Shown here in pieces: positions 16,163-24,682 of a stretch of DNA of 64,000 bases; position 1 is the first letter of the stretch, and each line of letters starts with the position of its first letter. A program made the translations under genes and the position numbers. Origin of the DNA: Tundrisphaera lichenicola (GTDB taxonomy: Bacteria > Planctomycetota > Planctomycetia > Isosphaerales > Isosphaeraceae); the NCBI RefSeq assembly GCF_051175385.1, contig NZ_CP195106.1, forward strand, positions 1,612,001 through 1,676,000. Reading direction: 5' to 3'. The notes below the pieces were generated by a model, which saw only the letters and a program-made list of their open reading frames with translations, was not told the origin of the DNA and ran no database searches.

Positions 16163-16678
16163 ATGAGCGATCCCACGACGACCAGCGAAAATAGCCCGAA
16201 TCCCGAGGCGTCCGCCCCGGACGATGAACTCACGCAGGCAATCCGCCAGCGCGACGAATATCTCGATCAACTCCAGAGGACTCGCGCTGAGTTCATCAAT
16301 TACCAGAAGCGGTCCAAGGCCCAGGCCGATGCCGACCGACTCTACCTGATCAAGCCCCTGGCCATGGATATCCTGAACGCCCTCGATAACTTCGACCGTG
16401 CCATCGAGACGGCCCGGGCGGGAGGGGCGGCCGGGATCGCCGAGGGCCTCGGGATGGTCGAGAAGCAATTCGTCGCCGCCCTCAACAAGCATGGGGTCGA
16501 GACGATCGTCGCGCTCGGTCAGCCCTTCGACCCCAACTTTCACGAAGCGATCATGCAGCAGCCCGACGCCCATCATCCCGAAGGGACCGTCGTGGCGGAG
16601 TTCGCCAAGGGCTACAAGCTCAACGAGCGGGTCATCCGGCCTTCCAAGGTCGCGGTTTCGGTTCACCCGGCCGAGTAA
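16163..16678 (+). CDS. grpE: Nucleotide exchange factor GrpE
   Basis: 171 residues. It releases ADP from DnaK. An acidic, disordered N-terminus (about 1-25) leads into a long coiled coil (ELTQAIRQRDEYLDQLQRTRAEFINYQKRSKA) and the beta domain with GQPFDPNFHEAIMQQPDAHHPEGTVVAEFAKGYKLNERVIRPSKVAVS, which closely follows the family C-terminal signature. ATG 16163 has GAGGAA upstream; the frame is open further but without homology. It is encoded between dnaJ and the fmdB-like gene, all on one strand with short gaps. Confidence 0.95.
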   Translation: MSDPTTTSENSPNPEASAPDDELTQAIRQRDEYLDQLQRTRAEFINYQKRSKAQADADRLYLIKPLAMDILNALDNFDRAIETARAGGAAGIAEGLGMVEKQFVAALNKHGVETIVALGQPFDPNFHEAIMQQPDAHHPEGTVVAEFAKGYKLNERVIRPSKVAVSVHPAE

Positions 16679-16715
16679 GCCGGGGCCAGCAAGACACGTC
16701 CCCAGAGGCGAATCG

Positions 16716-17024
16716 ATGCCGACCTACGACTATATTTGCGACGCCTGCCAGCACGAATTCGAAGCCTACGAGTCGATCAAGGCCGACGCCCAGACCGTCT
16801 GCCCGACCTGCCACGAGCCCAAGCTTCGCCGGAAGATCGGCGCCGGGGCCGCGATCCTCTTCAAGGGATCGGGATTCTATCAGACCGACTACCGGAGCGA
16901 CTCCTACAAGAAAGGAGCGGCGGCCGACAAGACGGCGTCCGAGCCCGCCAAGCCCGCGGAAAGTTCGAGTACTCCGGCCAAAGCCCCCGAGTCTAAACCC
17001 TCGACCAACGGGTCCTCGACGTGA
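16716..17024 (+). CDS. FmdB-family zinc-ribbon regulatory protein
   Basis: 102 residues. The N-terminal zinc ribbon has CxxC pairs at Cys8/Cys11 and Cys29/Cys32 (MPTYDYICDAC, VCPTC), then the family segment KIGAGAAILFKGSGFYQTDYRS, and finally a low-complexity Ala/Pro/Ser/Lys tail. FmdB-like proteins were first linked to regulation of formamidase in Methylophilus, but most have no proven role. It lies 37 bp after grpE. Its stop overlaps the yacG start as GTGA at 17021-17024, so the two are coupled. Confidence 0.85.
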   Translation: MPTYDYICDACQHEFEAYESIKADAQTVCPTCHEPKLRRKIGAGAAILFKGSGFYQTDYRSDSYKKGAAADKTASEPAKPAESSSTPAKAPESKPSTNGSST

Positions 17025-17224
17025 TCCGCGGCCGATGCCCGATCTGCGGGAAGTCCTTCGAGGCGGCGAGTCTCGATGATCATCCGGGATTTCCGTTCTG
17101 CTCGGATCGATGCAAGCTGGTGGATCTGGGCCGGTGGATTGATGGGGCTTATGCCATTCCGGCCAGTCCACAGCCCGACACCACCGATGAGTCGGAAGAG
17201 GCCGAGGAAGACGGCGAGGAATGA
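17021..17224 (+). CDS. yacG: YacG-type zinc finger protein (DNA gyrase inhibitor family)
   Basis: 67 residues. It carries the YacG zinc finger with ligands Cys6, Cys9, Cys27 and Cys31 (CPICGKSF ... FPFCSDRCKLVDLGRW), including the FCSxRCkxvDLgxW consensus. E. coli YacG binds GyrB and inhibits gyrase. The acidic tail (DESEEAEEDGEE) is typical. Start GTG 17021 overlaps the preceding stop (GTGA), indicating translational coupling with the fmdB-like gene. The gyrase function is inferred from the family. Confidence 0.88.
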   Translation: MIRGRCPICGKSFEAASLDDHPGFPFCSDRCKLVDLGRWIDGAYAIPASPQPDTTDESEEAEEDGEE

Positions 17225-17399
17225 ACCGGATTGTTCCCACGTCTCGCGGGGCAACAGGCCGATTCATCAAGCCTGTCATCGGAAACTGAGAGAATTCGTT
17301 GCCGACTCCGATCGGGCTTGATAGCCTCGGTTGGTTCGCCCGGGCTTTTCTCGCAATCGCGAGAGCCCAGGACGGAAACCCCTCAACTGGGAGTCGGCC

Positions 17400-18482
17400 A
17401 TGAAGTCCAGGTTGGTTTGCCTCGCCTTAGGTTTTCTCTGTCTGGCCTCCTGGCAAGCCTCGGCGCAGACCCTCAGCGTCGGTGACGACGCGCCGGCCCT
17501 TGCCGTGTCCGAATGGGCCAAGGGAGATAAGATCGATCGACTAGACGCCGATCGGACGTATGTCGTCGAGTTCTGGGCGACCTGGTGCGGTCCCTGCCGG
17601 ACCAGCATCCCTCATCTGACGGAACTTCAGAAGAAGTATAAGGACAAGGGCATCCAGTTCATCGGAGTTAGCGTCTGGGAACAGGACCCGTCCCTGGTCG
17701 CCCCGTTCGTCAAAGAGATGGGCGACAAGATGGATTATTCCGTCGCCCTGGATGACGTGCCCGAAGGAGAAAAAGGTAGCAAGGGTAAGATGGCCGAGAG
17801 CTGGATGACGGCCTCAGATTCCAATGGGATCCCGACCGCATTCATCGTGTTGAAAGGGAAAGTCGCCTGGATCGGCCACCCCATGGAGATGGACGCTCCG
17901 CTGGCCAAGGTCGCTTCGGGCGACTATGACCTGGCCAAGGCCGCAAGTGACTATCGTGAGGAGAAGGCCAAAGAAAAGAAACTGATGGCCGTCTACACCA
18001 AGCTTCAGAAATTGGGAAGGACCGCTTCGCCCAAAGAACAGCTCAAGGTGGTCGATGACGCGATCGCGGAAGATCCCGCGGTCGAGTCGTCGCTCGGACT
18101 CCAGAAGTTCGCCTTGCTCCGCGCGGCCGGGGATGAATCGGCCTCGACCTACGGAGAGAAGTTGGTCCAGGATCTCTGCAAGGATCAGTCCGGGACCCTG
18201 AATCAAATCGCCTGGATGATCGTCGACCCGGATAGCGAGGAGAAGTCGGGCGAGAAGGACCTTGCCGTGGCCCTGAAGGCCGCGATCCGCGCGAACGAAC
18301 TGACACATGACGAGAACGGGGCGATCCTCGACACCCTGGCCCTGGCCTACTTCAAGAACGGCGAGGCCAGCAAGGCGCTCGAGGCCCAGGAGAAGGCAAT
18401 CAAGATTCTGGGAGAGGATGACAAGGGCATGGTCTCCCGGCTCGAAGAGTACCGGAAGGCCGTGAAGGACAAGAATCCTTGA
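17400..18482 (+). CDS. Secreted thioredoxin-like (TlpA-type) protein with helical repeat tail
   Basis: 360 residues. Signal peptide MKSRLVCLALGFLCLASWQASAQ, so it acts outside the cytoplasm. The TlpA/ResA-like domain (about 25-185) has an intact redox site, WCGPC, with Cys63 and Cys66, and the cis-proline region GIPTAFIV. The remaining 175 residues are helical and TPR-like (DTLALAYFKNGEASKALEAQEKAIKIL). Likely a disulfide reductase or oxidoreductase with a protein-binding tail; the partner is unknown. ATG 17400 is preceded by GGGAG. It stands alone and is closed by a strong terminator shared with the convergent gene. Confidence 0.85.
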   Translation: MKSRLVCLALGFLCLASWQASAQTLSVGDDAPALAVSEWAKGDKIDRLDADRTYVVEFWATWCGPCRTSIPHLTELQKKYKDKGIQFIGVSVWEQDPSLVAPFVKEMGDKMDYSVALDDVPEGEKGSKGKMAESWMTASDSNGIPTAFIVLKGKVAWIGHPMEMDAPLAKVASGDYDLAKAASDYREEKAKEKKLMAVYTKLQKLGRTASPKEQLKVVDDAIAEDPAVESSLGLQKFALLRAAGDESASTYGEKLVQDLCKDQSGTLNQIAWMIVDPDSEEKSGEKDLAVALKAAIRANELTHDENGAILDTLALAYFKNGEASKALEAQEKAIKILGEDDKGMVSRLEEYRKAVKDKNP

Positions 18483-18491
18483 GCGAATGAA

Positions 18492-18531
18492 ATCGAACGG
18501 GGCGATGAAGGATCATCGCCCCGAGTTCGAT
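18492..18531. terminator. Bidirectional terminator
   Basis: GGGGCGATGA (18499-18508) pairs with TCATCGCCCC (18513-18522) over a 4-nt loop, extended by ATCGAAC/GTTCGAT on the outside with a 2-nt bulge. It lies between the convergent thioredoxin-like and aldo/keto reductase genes. Confidence 0.8.
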
Positions 18532-18536
18532 CCGGT

Positions 18537-19745
18537 TCAGGCGAGACCGAGCCGGCGGTCGGCGGTCCGGAGGAGGTCGGAGACCGGGAGCCCGTGGGGA
18601 CAAGCCGCGTCGGCTCCGGCCAGGTCCAGATCGGCGATCGCCCGCGACTCGGCGGGAAGGGCCTGATAGAGCGCCCTGGCCTCATCACGCTTGCCGTAAG
18701 CTTCGTAATAGCGGTAATACCGAAGGACGGTCGCGACCGGGACCCCGTGGGCCGCGGTCTCGCAGAGATGGCCGCAGCCGTGGCAGAACTGGTTGGCGGT
18801 TCGAAGTCGGTGCTCTTCGAGAAGCCGGGCCTCTTTAGCTCCCAGAGGCTCGACCGCCGCTCCCATGTTCTCGCGGAGTTCGTCGAAGTTGGTCATTTCG
18901 CTGACGACGGCATGAACTCGCTCGTCGTTGAAGACAGACTTGATGGCCGCCTGGTGGACCTTGAAGCCCTTATCGATCAGCCCGGTCATCCGGGGGTCTT
19001 TCTCGCCCGGCTTGAACTCCTGGGCTCCCCCCTGCGTCTTCATGGCGACGATGCCCATGTTGGCCTTCGACGCCTTGTCCACGCAACGCTTGATCTGATC
19101 GGCGTCCATCGTCCGGAAGTTGTACTGGATCATCATTTGATCCAGCCAGCCGGCCTCCGCGGCGGCTTCGACCAGCTCGGGGAGCATCTGATCGTGGCAC
19201 GAGAAGCCGGCGAAACGGATCTTGCCCGACCGCTTCAACTCGTCGAAGGTCTTGATGACATCGGCATCCTTGAAGATGTCGATGTCGTTGCCGCTGATGC
19301 CGTGCATGTAGTAGCAATCGACGTAGTCGGTCTTGAGCCGTTCTAGGCTGCTCTGGAGGTGGGTGACGAAGGATTTGGCGCGGTCCGGGCCCTTCAGGCG
19401 GCTGTAGCTGTTGTTCTTGGTGACGAGATAGACGTCCTTGCGCTGTCCGGTCCGATCCAGGACGGTGCCGACGGCCTTCTCGGCATTCCCTCGCTCGTAG
19501 GATTCCGAGGTGTCGATGTATCGGATCCCGGCGGCGATGTATCGCTGGACGAGGCTCTCGGAGACGGCCCAGCTCGTGCCCATCCCGAGCTTGGTGACCT
19601 TCACCCCGGTCTTGCCGAGGGTCACCATCGGAATCGGCGAATTCGGTGGCGCGGCCAAGAGGGACTCGGCCGAGGCCAGAGCCACACCCGAGGCGGTGGC
19701 CGTCTTGAGGAATTGACGCCGGCTGTTTCCGCACGGTCCTTCCAT
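18537..19745 (-). CDS. Tat-exported aldo/keto reductase with cysteine-rich tail
   Basis: 402 residues. The N-terminus RRQFLKTATASGVALASAESLLAA is a twin-arginine signal, so the folded enzyme is probably exported. The aldo/keto reductase barrel (about 37-310) has the usual catalytic tetrad: Asp and Tyr in YIDTSESYERG, Lys in LVTKNN and His in CYYMHG. A C-terminal extension carries CHGCGHLC and later ACPHG, a CxxCxxxC...C arrangement like the 4Fe-4S cluster of the oxidoreductases often annotated as AKR in planctomycetes and archaea. The substrate is unknown. It is downstream of pheA on the same strand (152 bp gap with a hairpin), so co-transcription is uncertain. Confidence 0.85.
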   Translation of the reverse strand: MEGPCGNSRRQFLKTATASGVALASAESLLAAPPNSPIPMVTLGKTGVKVTKLGMGTSWAVSESLVQRYIAAGIRYIDTSESYERGNAEKAVGTVLDRTGQRKDVYLVTKNNSYSRLKGPDRAKSFVTHLQSSLERLKTDYVDCYYMHGISGNDIDIFKDADVIKTFDELKRSGKIRFAGFSCHDQMLPELVEAAAEAGWLDQMMIQYNFRTMDADQIKRCVDKASKANMGIVAMKTQGGAQEFKPGEKDPRMTGLIDKGFKVHQAAIKSVFNDERVHAVVSEMTNFDELRENMGAAVEPLGAKEARLLEEHRLRTANQFCHGCGHLCETAAHGVPVATVLRYYRYYEAYGKRDEARALYQALPAESRAIADLDLAGADAACPHGLPVSDLLRTADRRLGLA

Positions 19746-19844
19746 CGAAACTCTCCCCGCCAGGGCCTGGTCAATCCCCCGTCTCTGACGACAGCGACGG
19801 TTCGGCGACCGGGTCGATCGGCTTCATCATGGCTGGCAAGTGGA

Positions 19845-19879
19845 GGGTGGTCAACAATCATTCCACATTTCGACCACCC
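19845..19879 (-). terminator. Hairpin after pheA
   Basis: GGGTGGTC (19845-19852) and GACCACCC (19872-19879) are perfect inverted repeats with a 19-nt loop, just past the pheA stop. They may terminate pheA before the aldo/keto reductase gene. Confidence 0.4.
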
Positions 19880-19897
19880 GATCGTCCCACCCTCGCC

Positions 19898-21073
19898 TCA
19901 GCTCTCCACGCTGTCTCCTCTCGGATACGATCCCAGGATCTCCAGCCGGTCGCAACGCTTGCGGACCTGTTCGAGGGCTCGCTTGACCGGCTCGTCCTCG
20001 ACATGCCCATCGACGTCGGCGAAGAAGAGGTAGGAGGGGTTGAGCTCGTTGGTGATCTCGGAGGTCGGGAAGGACTCGATCCAGGTCATGTTCACGCCGT
20101 TCTTCTCGAACGGGGCGATGGCCCGGGCCAGGCTGCCCGCGCTGTTGGTCAGTCGGAGGAGGAGGGTCGTCTTGTCGCGACCGGTCGGTTGCTCGCCCCG
20201 CTCGGCGATCACGGCGAACCGGGTCGTGTTGTGGGCCTGATCCTCGATGTTTTCGACCAGGACCTGGAGCCCATAGGCTTCGGCGGCCGGGCGGCTGGCG
20301 ATCGCGGCGGCTTGCGGATCTTTCTGGGCGATGGCGGCCGCCTCGGCCGAGGAGACCACGTCGATGATCTTCACCTCGTTCGGGAGATTTTTGCCCAGCC
20401 AGTTCCGGCACTGTGAGATGACCTGAGCCTTGGAGTAAACCCTCCTGATGTCGGCCCATTCTCCCTTGCCCAGGAGGCAATGGCGGACGCGAAGCCGGAC
20501 CTCGGCGCGGATCTTGAGGCCCGGCAGTCGGACGAACATGTCCAGCGTGTCGGCGATCCGCCCATCCGTCGAGTTCTCCAGCGGGACGATCCCGAACTGG
20601 ACGTGCCGACGGTTAACTTCCTCGAAGACGGCCGCGATCGATCCGACCGGGACATGCTCGACCGACTCGCCAAACTTGGCAACCGAGGCGAGGTGGCTGT
20701 AGCTATACTTCGGACCCAGGCAGGCGACCCGAAGGAGCCTCTGGAGCGATCTCGAACTGCTCATCAACTCCCGGAAAATCAGCCGAAGAGTCTCGTGGGG
20801 GAGGGGCCCCCGGCTGGCCTGGAGGGCTCGGGCGACGACTTCGTCCTCGCGAGACGAGGACCAGATATCCAGGCCCTGGGCCTGCTTGATCTGGCCGATC
20901 TGGACCGCCATCTCGGATCGTCGATTCAGGAGTTCAACCAGATCCTTGTCGATCCGATCGATCTCGGCGCGGAGACTGGCGAGGGTGGGCGATCGCTTGG
21001 CATCGCTGGCTCGGGAGGCCTTCGCCTTGTTCTGCGGCTTCACGGAAGGTTCCGAGGGAGGCTTGCGGGGCAT
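19898..21073 (-). CDS. pheA: Bifunctional chorismate mutase/prephenate dehydratase
   Basis: 391 residues. Converts chorismate to prephenate and on to phenylpyruvate. A basic N-terminal tail precedes the AroQ-type mutase domain (about 30-110; SLRAEIDRIDKDLVELLNRRSEMA). The dehydratase domain (about 115-295) has VPLENSTDGRIADTLDMF and the catalytic NTTRF motif. The C-terminal ACT domain (about 305-385; GSLARAIAPFEKNGVNMTWIESFP) binds phenylalanine; the usual ESRP is ESFP here, which may affect feedback control. ATG 21073 follows a TTGACA-type promoter. aroF at 58.9 kb is the first step of the same pathway. Confidence 0.94.
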   Translation of the reverse strand: MPRKPPSEPSVKPQNKAKASRASDAKRSPTLASLRAEIDRIDKDLVELLNRRSEMAVQIGQIKQAQGLDIWSSSREDEVVARALQASRGPLPHETLRLIFRELMSSSRSLQRLLRVACLGPKYSYSHLASVAKFGESVEHVPVGSIAAVFEEVNRRHVQFGIVPLENSTDGRIADTLDMFVRLPGLKIRAEVRLRVRHCLLGKGEWADIRRVYSKAQVISQCRNWLGKNLPNEVKIIDVVSSAEAAAIAQKDPQAAAIASRPAAEAYGLQVLVENIEDQAHNTTRFAVIAERGEQPTGRDKTTLLLRLTNSAGSLARAIAPFEKNGVNMTWIESFPTSEITNELNPSYLFFADVDGHVEDEPVKRALEQVRKRCDRLEILGSYPRGDSVES

Positions 21074-21141
21074 GATGGCTGGTCCGGGTAGATCGGGCCC
21101 GGCGGTCCCGCTTGTTGGGACGTAAGTCTGGGCGTACCACG

Positions 21142-21170
21142 TCGATATATGAACGGGAACATTCTGTCAA
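21142..21170 (-). promoter_or_regulatory. Promoter of pheA
   Basis: On the minus strand, TTGACA (21165-21170) with a 17-bp spacer to TATCGA (21142-21147), or a 15-bp spacer to TATATC. It lies about 70 bp upstream of the pheA ATG. Confidence 0.5.
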
Positions 21171-21174
21171 GCCC

Positions 21175-21191
21175 CTTGATCCCTCATCAAG
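21175..21191. promoter_or_regulatory. CTTGAT-N5-ATCAAG inverted repeat
   Basis: Perfect 6-bp palindrome directly behind the pheA -35 box. It loosely recalls the HspR operator (CTTGAGT-N7-ACTCAAG) but with a different length. It could act on pheA or dnaK; unproven. Confidence 0.3.
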
Positions 21192-21281
21192 CGGGATCAA
21201 ACCCGTTTCGTTCGACGGTCCGACCTGTTAGGATCAAATCTCGAGAAGATAACGCTCCTCGTCAACTAGATCAAATCACCA

Positions 21282-21339
21282 ATCTGCCAAAATGGCGTGC
21301 TGCGATGGTCGTTCGAAATCGGCGAGGTCAATTTGGCAG
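21282..21339 (+). promoter_or_regulatory. Candidate dnaK upstream element
   Basis: ATCTGCCAAAATGGC (21282-21296) matches 14 of 15 bases of the element before groEL1. A distant TTTGGCAG (21332-21339) can pair with its CTGCCAAA. Confidence 0.3.
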
Positions 21340-21600
21340 TCGACGGGTTCGAAGGTCGGTCCCAATTCCGCCCTCTGGTTGCGTAACTTGTTTGGATGGA
21401 ATTGGTTAGGTTGGAAGATCATTCTTCCTGATCCTGGTGGCATTCGCTTTGCTTTTAAATGGTTTCCGAGAGAGTGATGCGAAGTAGCTTCAGATCCTCA
21501 TCGAAACGATCGATCCGAGGATTCGCGAGCGGATGGCGAGCGACCCACGCCGTCTATCCAGCTGCTTTGCCCCCGAAAATCATCCGAAAGGAGACCGACC

Positions 21601-23514
21601 GTGGCTGAAGGGGAGAAGATCATCGGGATCGACCTGGGGACGACCAACAGCGTGGTCGCCGTGATGGAAGGTGGCGACGTTACGGTGATCGCCAACCAGG
21701 AGGGCAGCCGCCTGACCCCTTCGATCGTCGCATTCAATAACAAGGGCGAGACGCTCGTGGGTGATCCGGCCAAGCGCCAGGCCGTGACCAATCCCAGGGG
21801 GACGGTTTACTCGATCAAGCGGTTCATGGGACGCCGTCACGACGAGGTCAAGTCCGAAGAGAAAATGGTCCCCTATGAGGTTGTGGGCGGCTCCTCGGAT
21901 TATGTGAAAGTCAAGGCATCGGGGAAGGAATATACCCCGCCGGAAATCTCGGCCTTGATCCTCCGGAAGCTGAAAGAGGCGGCCGAAAGCTACCTCGGGC
22001 ACAAGGTCCGGAAGGCCGTGATCACCGTCCCGGCTTACTTCAACGATAGTCAGCGTCAGGCGACCAAGGATGCCGGGCAGATCGCCGGCCTGGAGGTCGC
22101 TCGAATCATCAACGAGCCGACCGCCGCCGCCCTGGCATACGGCCTCGACAAGAAGAAGAACGAGAAGATCGCCGTTTTCGACCTCGGGGGTGGGACCTTC
22201 GATATCTCGGTCCTTGACGTGGCCGACGGCGTCTTCGAGGTCCTCTCGACCAACGGCGACACTCACCTCGGCGGCGATGACTGGGACGAGGCGCTGATCA
22301 ACCACATCGCCGATGAGTTCAAGAAGGAACAGGGAGTCGACCTCCGGAAGGACCAGATGGCCCTCCAGCGGCTCAAGGAAGCCGCGGAGAAAGCCAAGAA
22401 GGACCTCTCGTTCCAGACCCAGGCCGATATCAACTTGCCGTTCATCACGGTCAAGGATACCGTCCCGCAACACTTGACGATGACGATCAGCCGGAGCCAG
22501 TTCGAGCGGATCACCGACAGCCTCTTCGAGCGTTGCCGGGGGCCGGTCCTGAAGGCGTTGGAAGATGCCAAGTTGAAGCCCGGCGACATCGACGAGGTCG
22601 TCATGGTCGGCGGCTCGACCCGGATGCCGCGGGTCCAGGAGATCGTCAAGGGGATCTTCGGCAAGGATCCCCACAAGGGCGTGAATCCCGACGAGGTCGT
22701 GGCCATCGGCGCGGCGATCCAGGGTGCGGTGCTCACCGGCGACGTCAAGGACCTGCTCCTGCTCGACGTGACCCCGCTCTCGCTGGGCCTCGAGACCAAG
22801 GGGGGCGTGTTCACCAAGCTGGTCGAGCGGAACACCACGATCCCCACCGAGAAGAAGGAAACCTTCACCACCGCCGAGGACAATCAGACCGCTGTCACCA
22901 TCGTCGTCTATCAAGGCGAGCGCCCGATGGCGGCCGACAATCGATTCCTCGGCAAGTTCGATCTTCAGGGCATCCCGCCGGCGCGTATGGGGACGCCCCA
23001 GATCGAGGTAACCTTCAACCTCGACGCTAACGGGATCCTGAACGTCTCGGCCAAGGACAAGGGAACGGGCAAAGAGCAAACCGTCCGGATCGAGGCCGGT
23101 GGCGGTCTCTCGAAGGACGAGATCGAACGGATGCAGCGCGACGCCGAGGCCCACGCCTCCGAGGACAAGAAGCGACGCGATCTGGCCGAGGCCCGGAACT
23201 CCGCCGAGCAGCGGGTCTACCAGCTCGAAAAGACCCTCGATGAGCACAAAGACAAGCTCTCCGATTCCGACAAGGAGGCCGTCCGGTCGGCCATCGAGAA
23301 GGTGAACGAGGCCAAGAAAGGGGAGGACGTCGCCGCCATCAATCTGGCCCTGGAGAACCTCGGACGCGCCAGCCAGGCGATGGCGGAACATATCTATGCC
23401 GCTTCCAACGCTGGCCCGGGTGCCCCGACCGATGGGGCGACCGCCGGGGCCGCCGCGGGCGGTGGGGGCAAACCCGACGATGTGATCGACGTCGAATTCG
23501 AAGAAAAGCAGTAA
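21601..23514 (+). CDS. dnaK: Chaperone DnaK (Hsp70)
   Basis: 637 residues. ATP-driven Hsp70 working with DnaJ and GrpE. The nucleotide-binding domain begins GIDLGTTNSVVAVMEG and contains TVPAYFNDSQRQATKDAG, NEPTAAALAYG, FDLGGGTFDISVL and GGSTRMPRVQ. The interdomain linker DLLLLDVTPLSLG leads into the substrate-binding domain; the C-terminus has a Gly/Ala-rich stretch and ends DDVIDVEFEEKQ, a standard tail. GTG 21601 follows a strong GAAAGGAG. It is separated from dnaJ-grpE by more than 4 kb, so it has its own promoter. Normal length, no defects seen. Confidence 0.97.
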   Translation: MAEGEKIIGIDLGTTNSVVAVMEGGDVTVIANQEGSRLTPSIVAFNNKGETLVGDPAKRQAVTNPRGTVYSIKRFMGRRHDEVKSEEKMVPYEVVGGSSDYVKVKASGKEYTPPEISALILRKLKEAAESYLGHKVRKAVITVPAYFNDSQRQATKDAGQIAGLEVARIINEPTAAALAYGLDKKKNEKIAVFDLGGGTFDISVLDVADGVFEVLSTNGDTHLGGDDWDEALINHIADEFKKEQGVDLRKDQMALQRLKEAAEKAKKDLSFQTQADINLPFITVKDTVPQHLTMTISRSQFERITDSLFERCRGPVLKALEDAKLKPGDIDEVVMVGGSTRMPRVQEIVKGIFGKDPHKGVNPDEVVAIGAAIQGAVLTGDVKDLLLLDVTPLSLGLETKGGVFTKLVERNTTIPTEKKETFTTAEDNQTAVTIVVYQGERPMAADNRFLGKFDLQGIPPARMGTPQIEVTFNLDANGILNVSAKDKGTGKEQTVRIEAGGGLSKDEIERMQRDAEAHASEDKKRRDLAEARNSAEQRVYQLEKTLDEHKDKLSDSDKEAVRSAIEKVNEAKKGEDVAAINLALENLGRASQAMAEHIYAASNAGPGAPTDGATAGAAAGGGGKPDDVIDVEFEEKQ

Positions 23515-23663
23515 ATTTCCCCCCCAAGGAAGCCACCGGGAGGGTGGGGCCGGACCGGTCCCGCCCTCCTTCCGCGTTCCTCGCCAGCGACCTCCGGAAT
23601 GGTCAAGTTTACGTGGCTAAATGGTCGGCCGAGGATGTATCAGCCCCCCGAGGATCCAAGACG

Positions 23664-24071
23664 ATGTCGCTCGAGAACGCCAGGGCGGTCTACCCGATCA
23701 TGATCCAGCTAGCCCAGGACTTGTCTCAGGCCGCCAAGGAACGTCGCCCAGTGGTCTGGGTCTCGTATGACGATCTCTGCGTCCGTTGCAAGGAAGTCGG
23801 TGTCAAGGAAACGCCTCGAACCATCGCGACCAAGCTCCTCAAGCCCTTGCAGGCCCTCTGCCTGGAAAAGAGCCTTCCCGATCTCAGTGCGCTGATCATC
23901 CAGAAGCCCAAGCCCCGGAGTGACTTCGGCAATCTCCTCCGCCCCGTCGATGGTTGGTGGGAGCCTTACGTCGCCCGGAACATGGCCACGGTCGGCGACG
24001 TCTCATTTTGGTTCAAGGAATTTCAGAGCGCCCGCGATTACGCAGATTGGCCCGCCGAAGCCCCCTTCTGA
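23664..24071 (+). CDS. Small protein, MGMT-like helix-turn-helix type (paralogue A)
   Basis: 135 residues, not assigned to a named family. I start at ATG 23664 (MSLENARAVYPIM), with GAGGA about 10 nt upstream. It is clearly paralogous to the protein at 24683: both share Y-x(24-29)-[WI]xSYxxL, then R-x-I-x(3)-LLxPL, LPDLxAL[IV][IV]xK and a GWW or GWF, and end near DWP/RWP. The SYxxL...TPRTIATKLLKPL part resembles the DNA-binding segment of O6-alkylguanine transferase-like proteins (ySeLA..iG...aRav), but the PCHR active-site motif is absent. It lies 149 bp after dnaK. It could be a DNA-binding or nuclease-accessory protein; function unknown. Confidence 0.65.
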   Translation: MSLENARAVYPIMIQLAQDLSQAAKERRPVVWVSYDDLCVRCKEVGVKETPRTIATKLLKPLQALCLEKSLPDLSALIIQKPKPRSDFGNLLRPVDGWWEPYVARNMATVGDVSFWFKEFQSARDYADWPAEAPF

Positions 24072-24682
24072 ACGAGGGGAGACCGTCGGATAATCTCGAG
24101 CGACCTTCCTCGGGTCATTCCTGCCATGGTGCGATCCTCGCCGTACCAGATCCCGGCCGATGGGTTATTCGGAGGCAGGCACGATGACCCTAAGCACGGT
24201 CGGAAGTGGGAAACAGGCAATCCTGAATTCCCCGATGTAATCGCTCACGACGGATTCCACTTCAAGCTGGGGCGTCCCATCGGCCTTCGATATTTGACAG
24301 TGAAGCTGGATCGGTCCTTTCGTCGGCGGCAAGCCATTCTCATTCAGACAGGACCATCGTGCCTGAGGCTCCACCCGGGTTGCTTCCTCGAACCGGACCT
24401 ATTCTTCATGTCGCGTCCCGAGACTCAACCACCCGAGAATGAAGTCGATCCGCCTTTCCATATCGGGGACGAAATTCTCAAGGTATCCCGCACACGGATC
24501 AGCGGGGCGTTCGATTGACGATCCAGGATCGAGAGCAATCATCGAGCGGGGCATTCTCGATCGTGAGCAAGCCGCGACTTCGGGATCGATGAGACGGAGA
24601 GTCCTGGTCGGGCGCTGACCCGGACTCGAAGTCATTGCTTCGATGGATCGTGGTGGGCCCGCCTCCCCGAGTTGAGGCCTCG
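24072..24682. other. Region between the two small paralogues, no confident gene
   Basis: 611 bp. A rightward open frame (24126-24518) and a leftward one (24165-24374) overlap each other; neither has recognisable domains, a good ribosome site or typical codon use. An 8-bp repeat GATCGAGA...TCTCGATC near 24538-24573 could form a hairpin. This may be decayed coding DNA. Confidence 0.5.

Larger units (their letters stand above)
21074..21600. other. Divergent region between pheA and dnaK
   Basis: 527 bp without a convincing gene. It contains the pheA promoter, a CTTGAT/ATCAAG inverted repeat, an element shared with the groEL1 upstream region, and a GAAAGGAG ribosome site for dnaK. No CIRCE is seen. 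The dnaK leader could be long. Confidence 0.6.

Noticed and set aside
24126..24518. 130-codon rightward frame and overlapping leftward frame in the 24-kb gap
   Set aside because: They contradict each other and neither shows a domain, start signal or typical composition.
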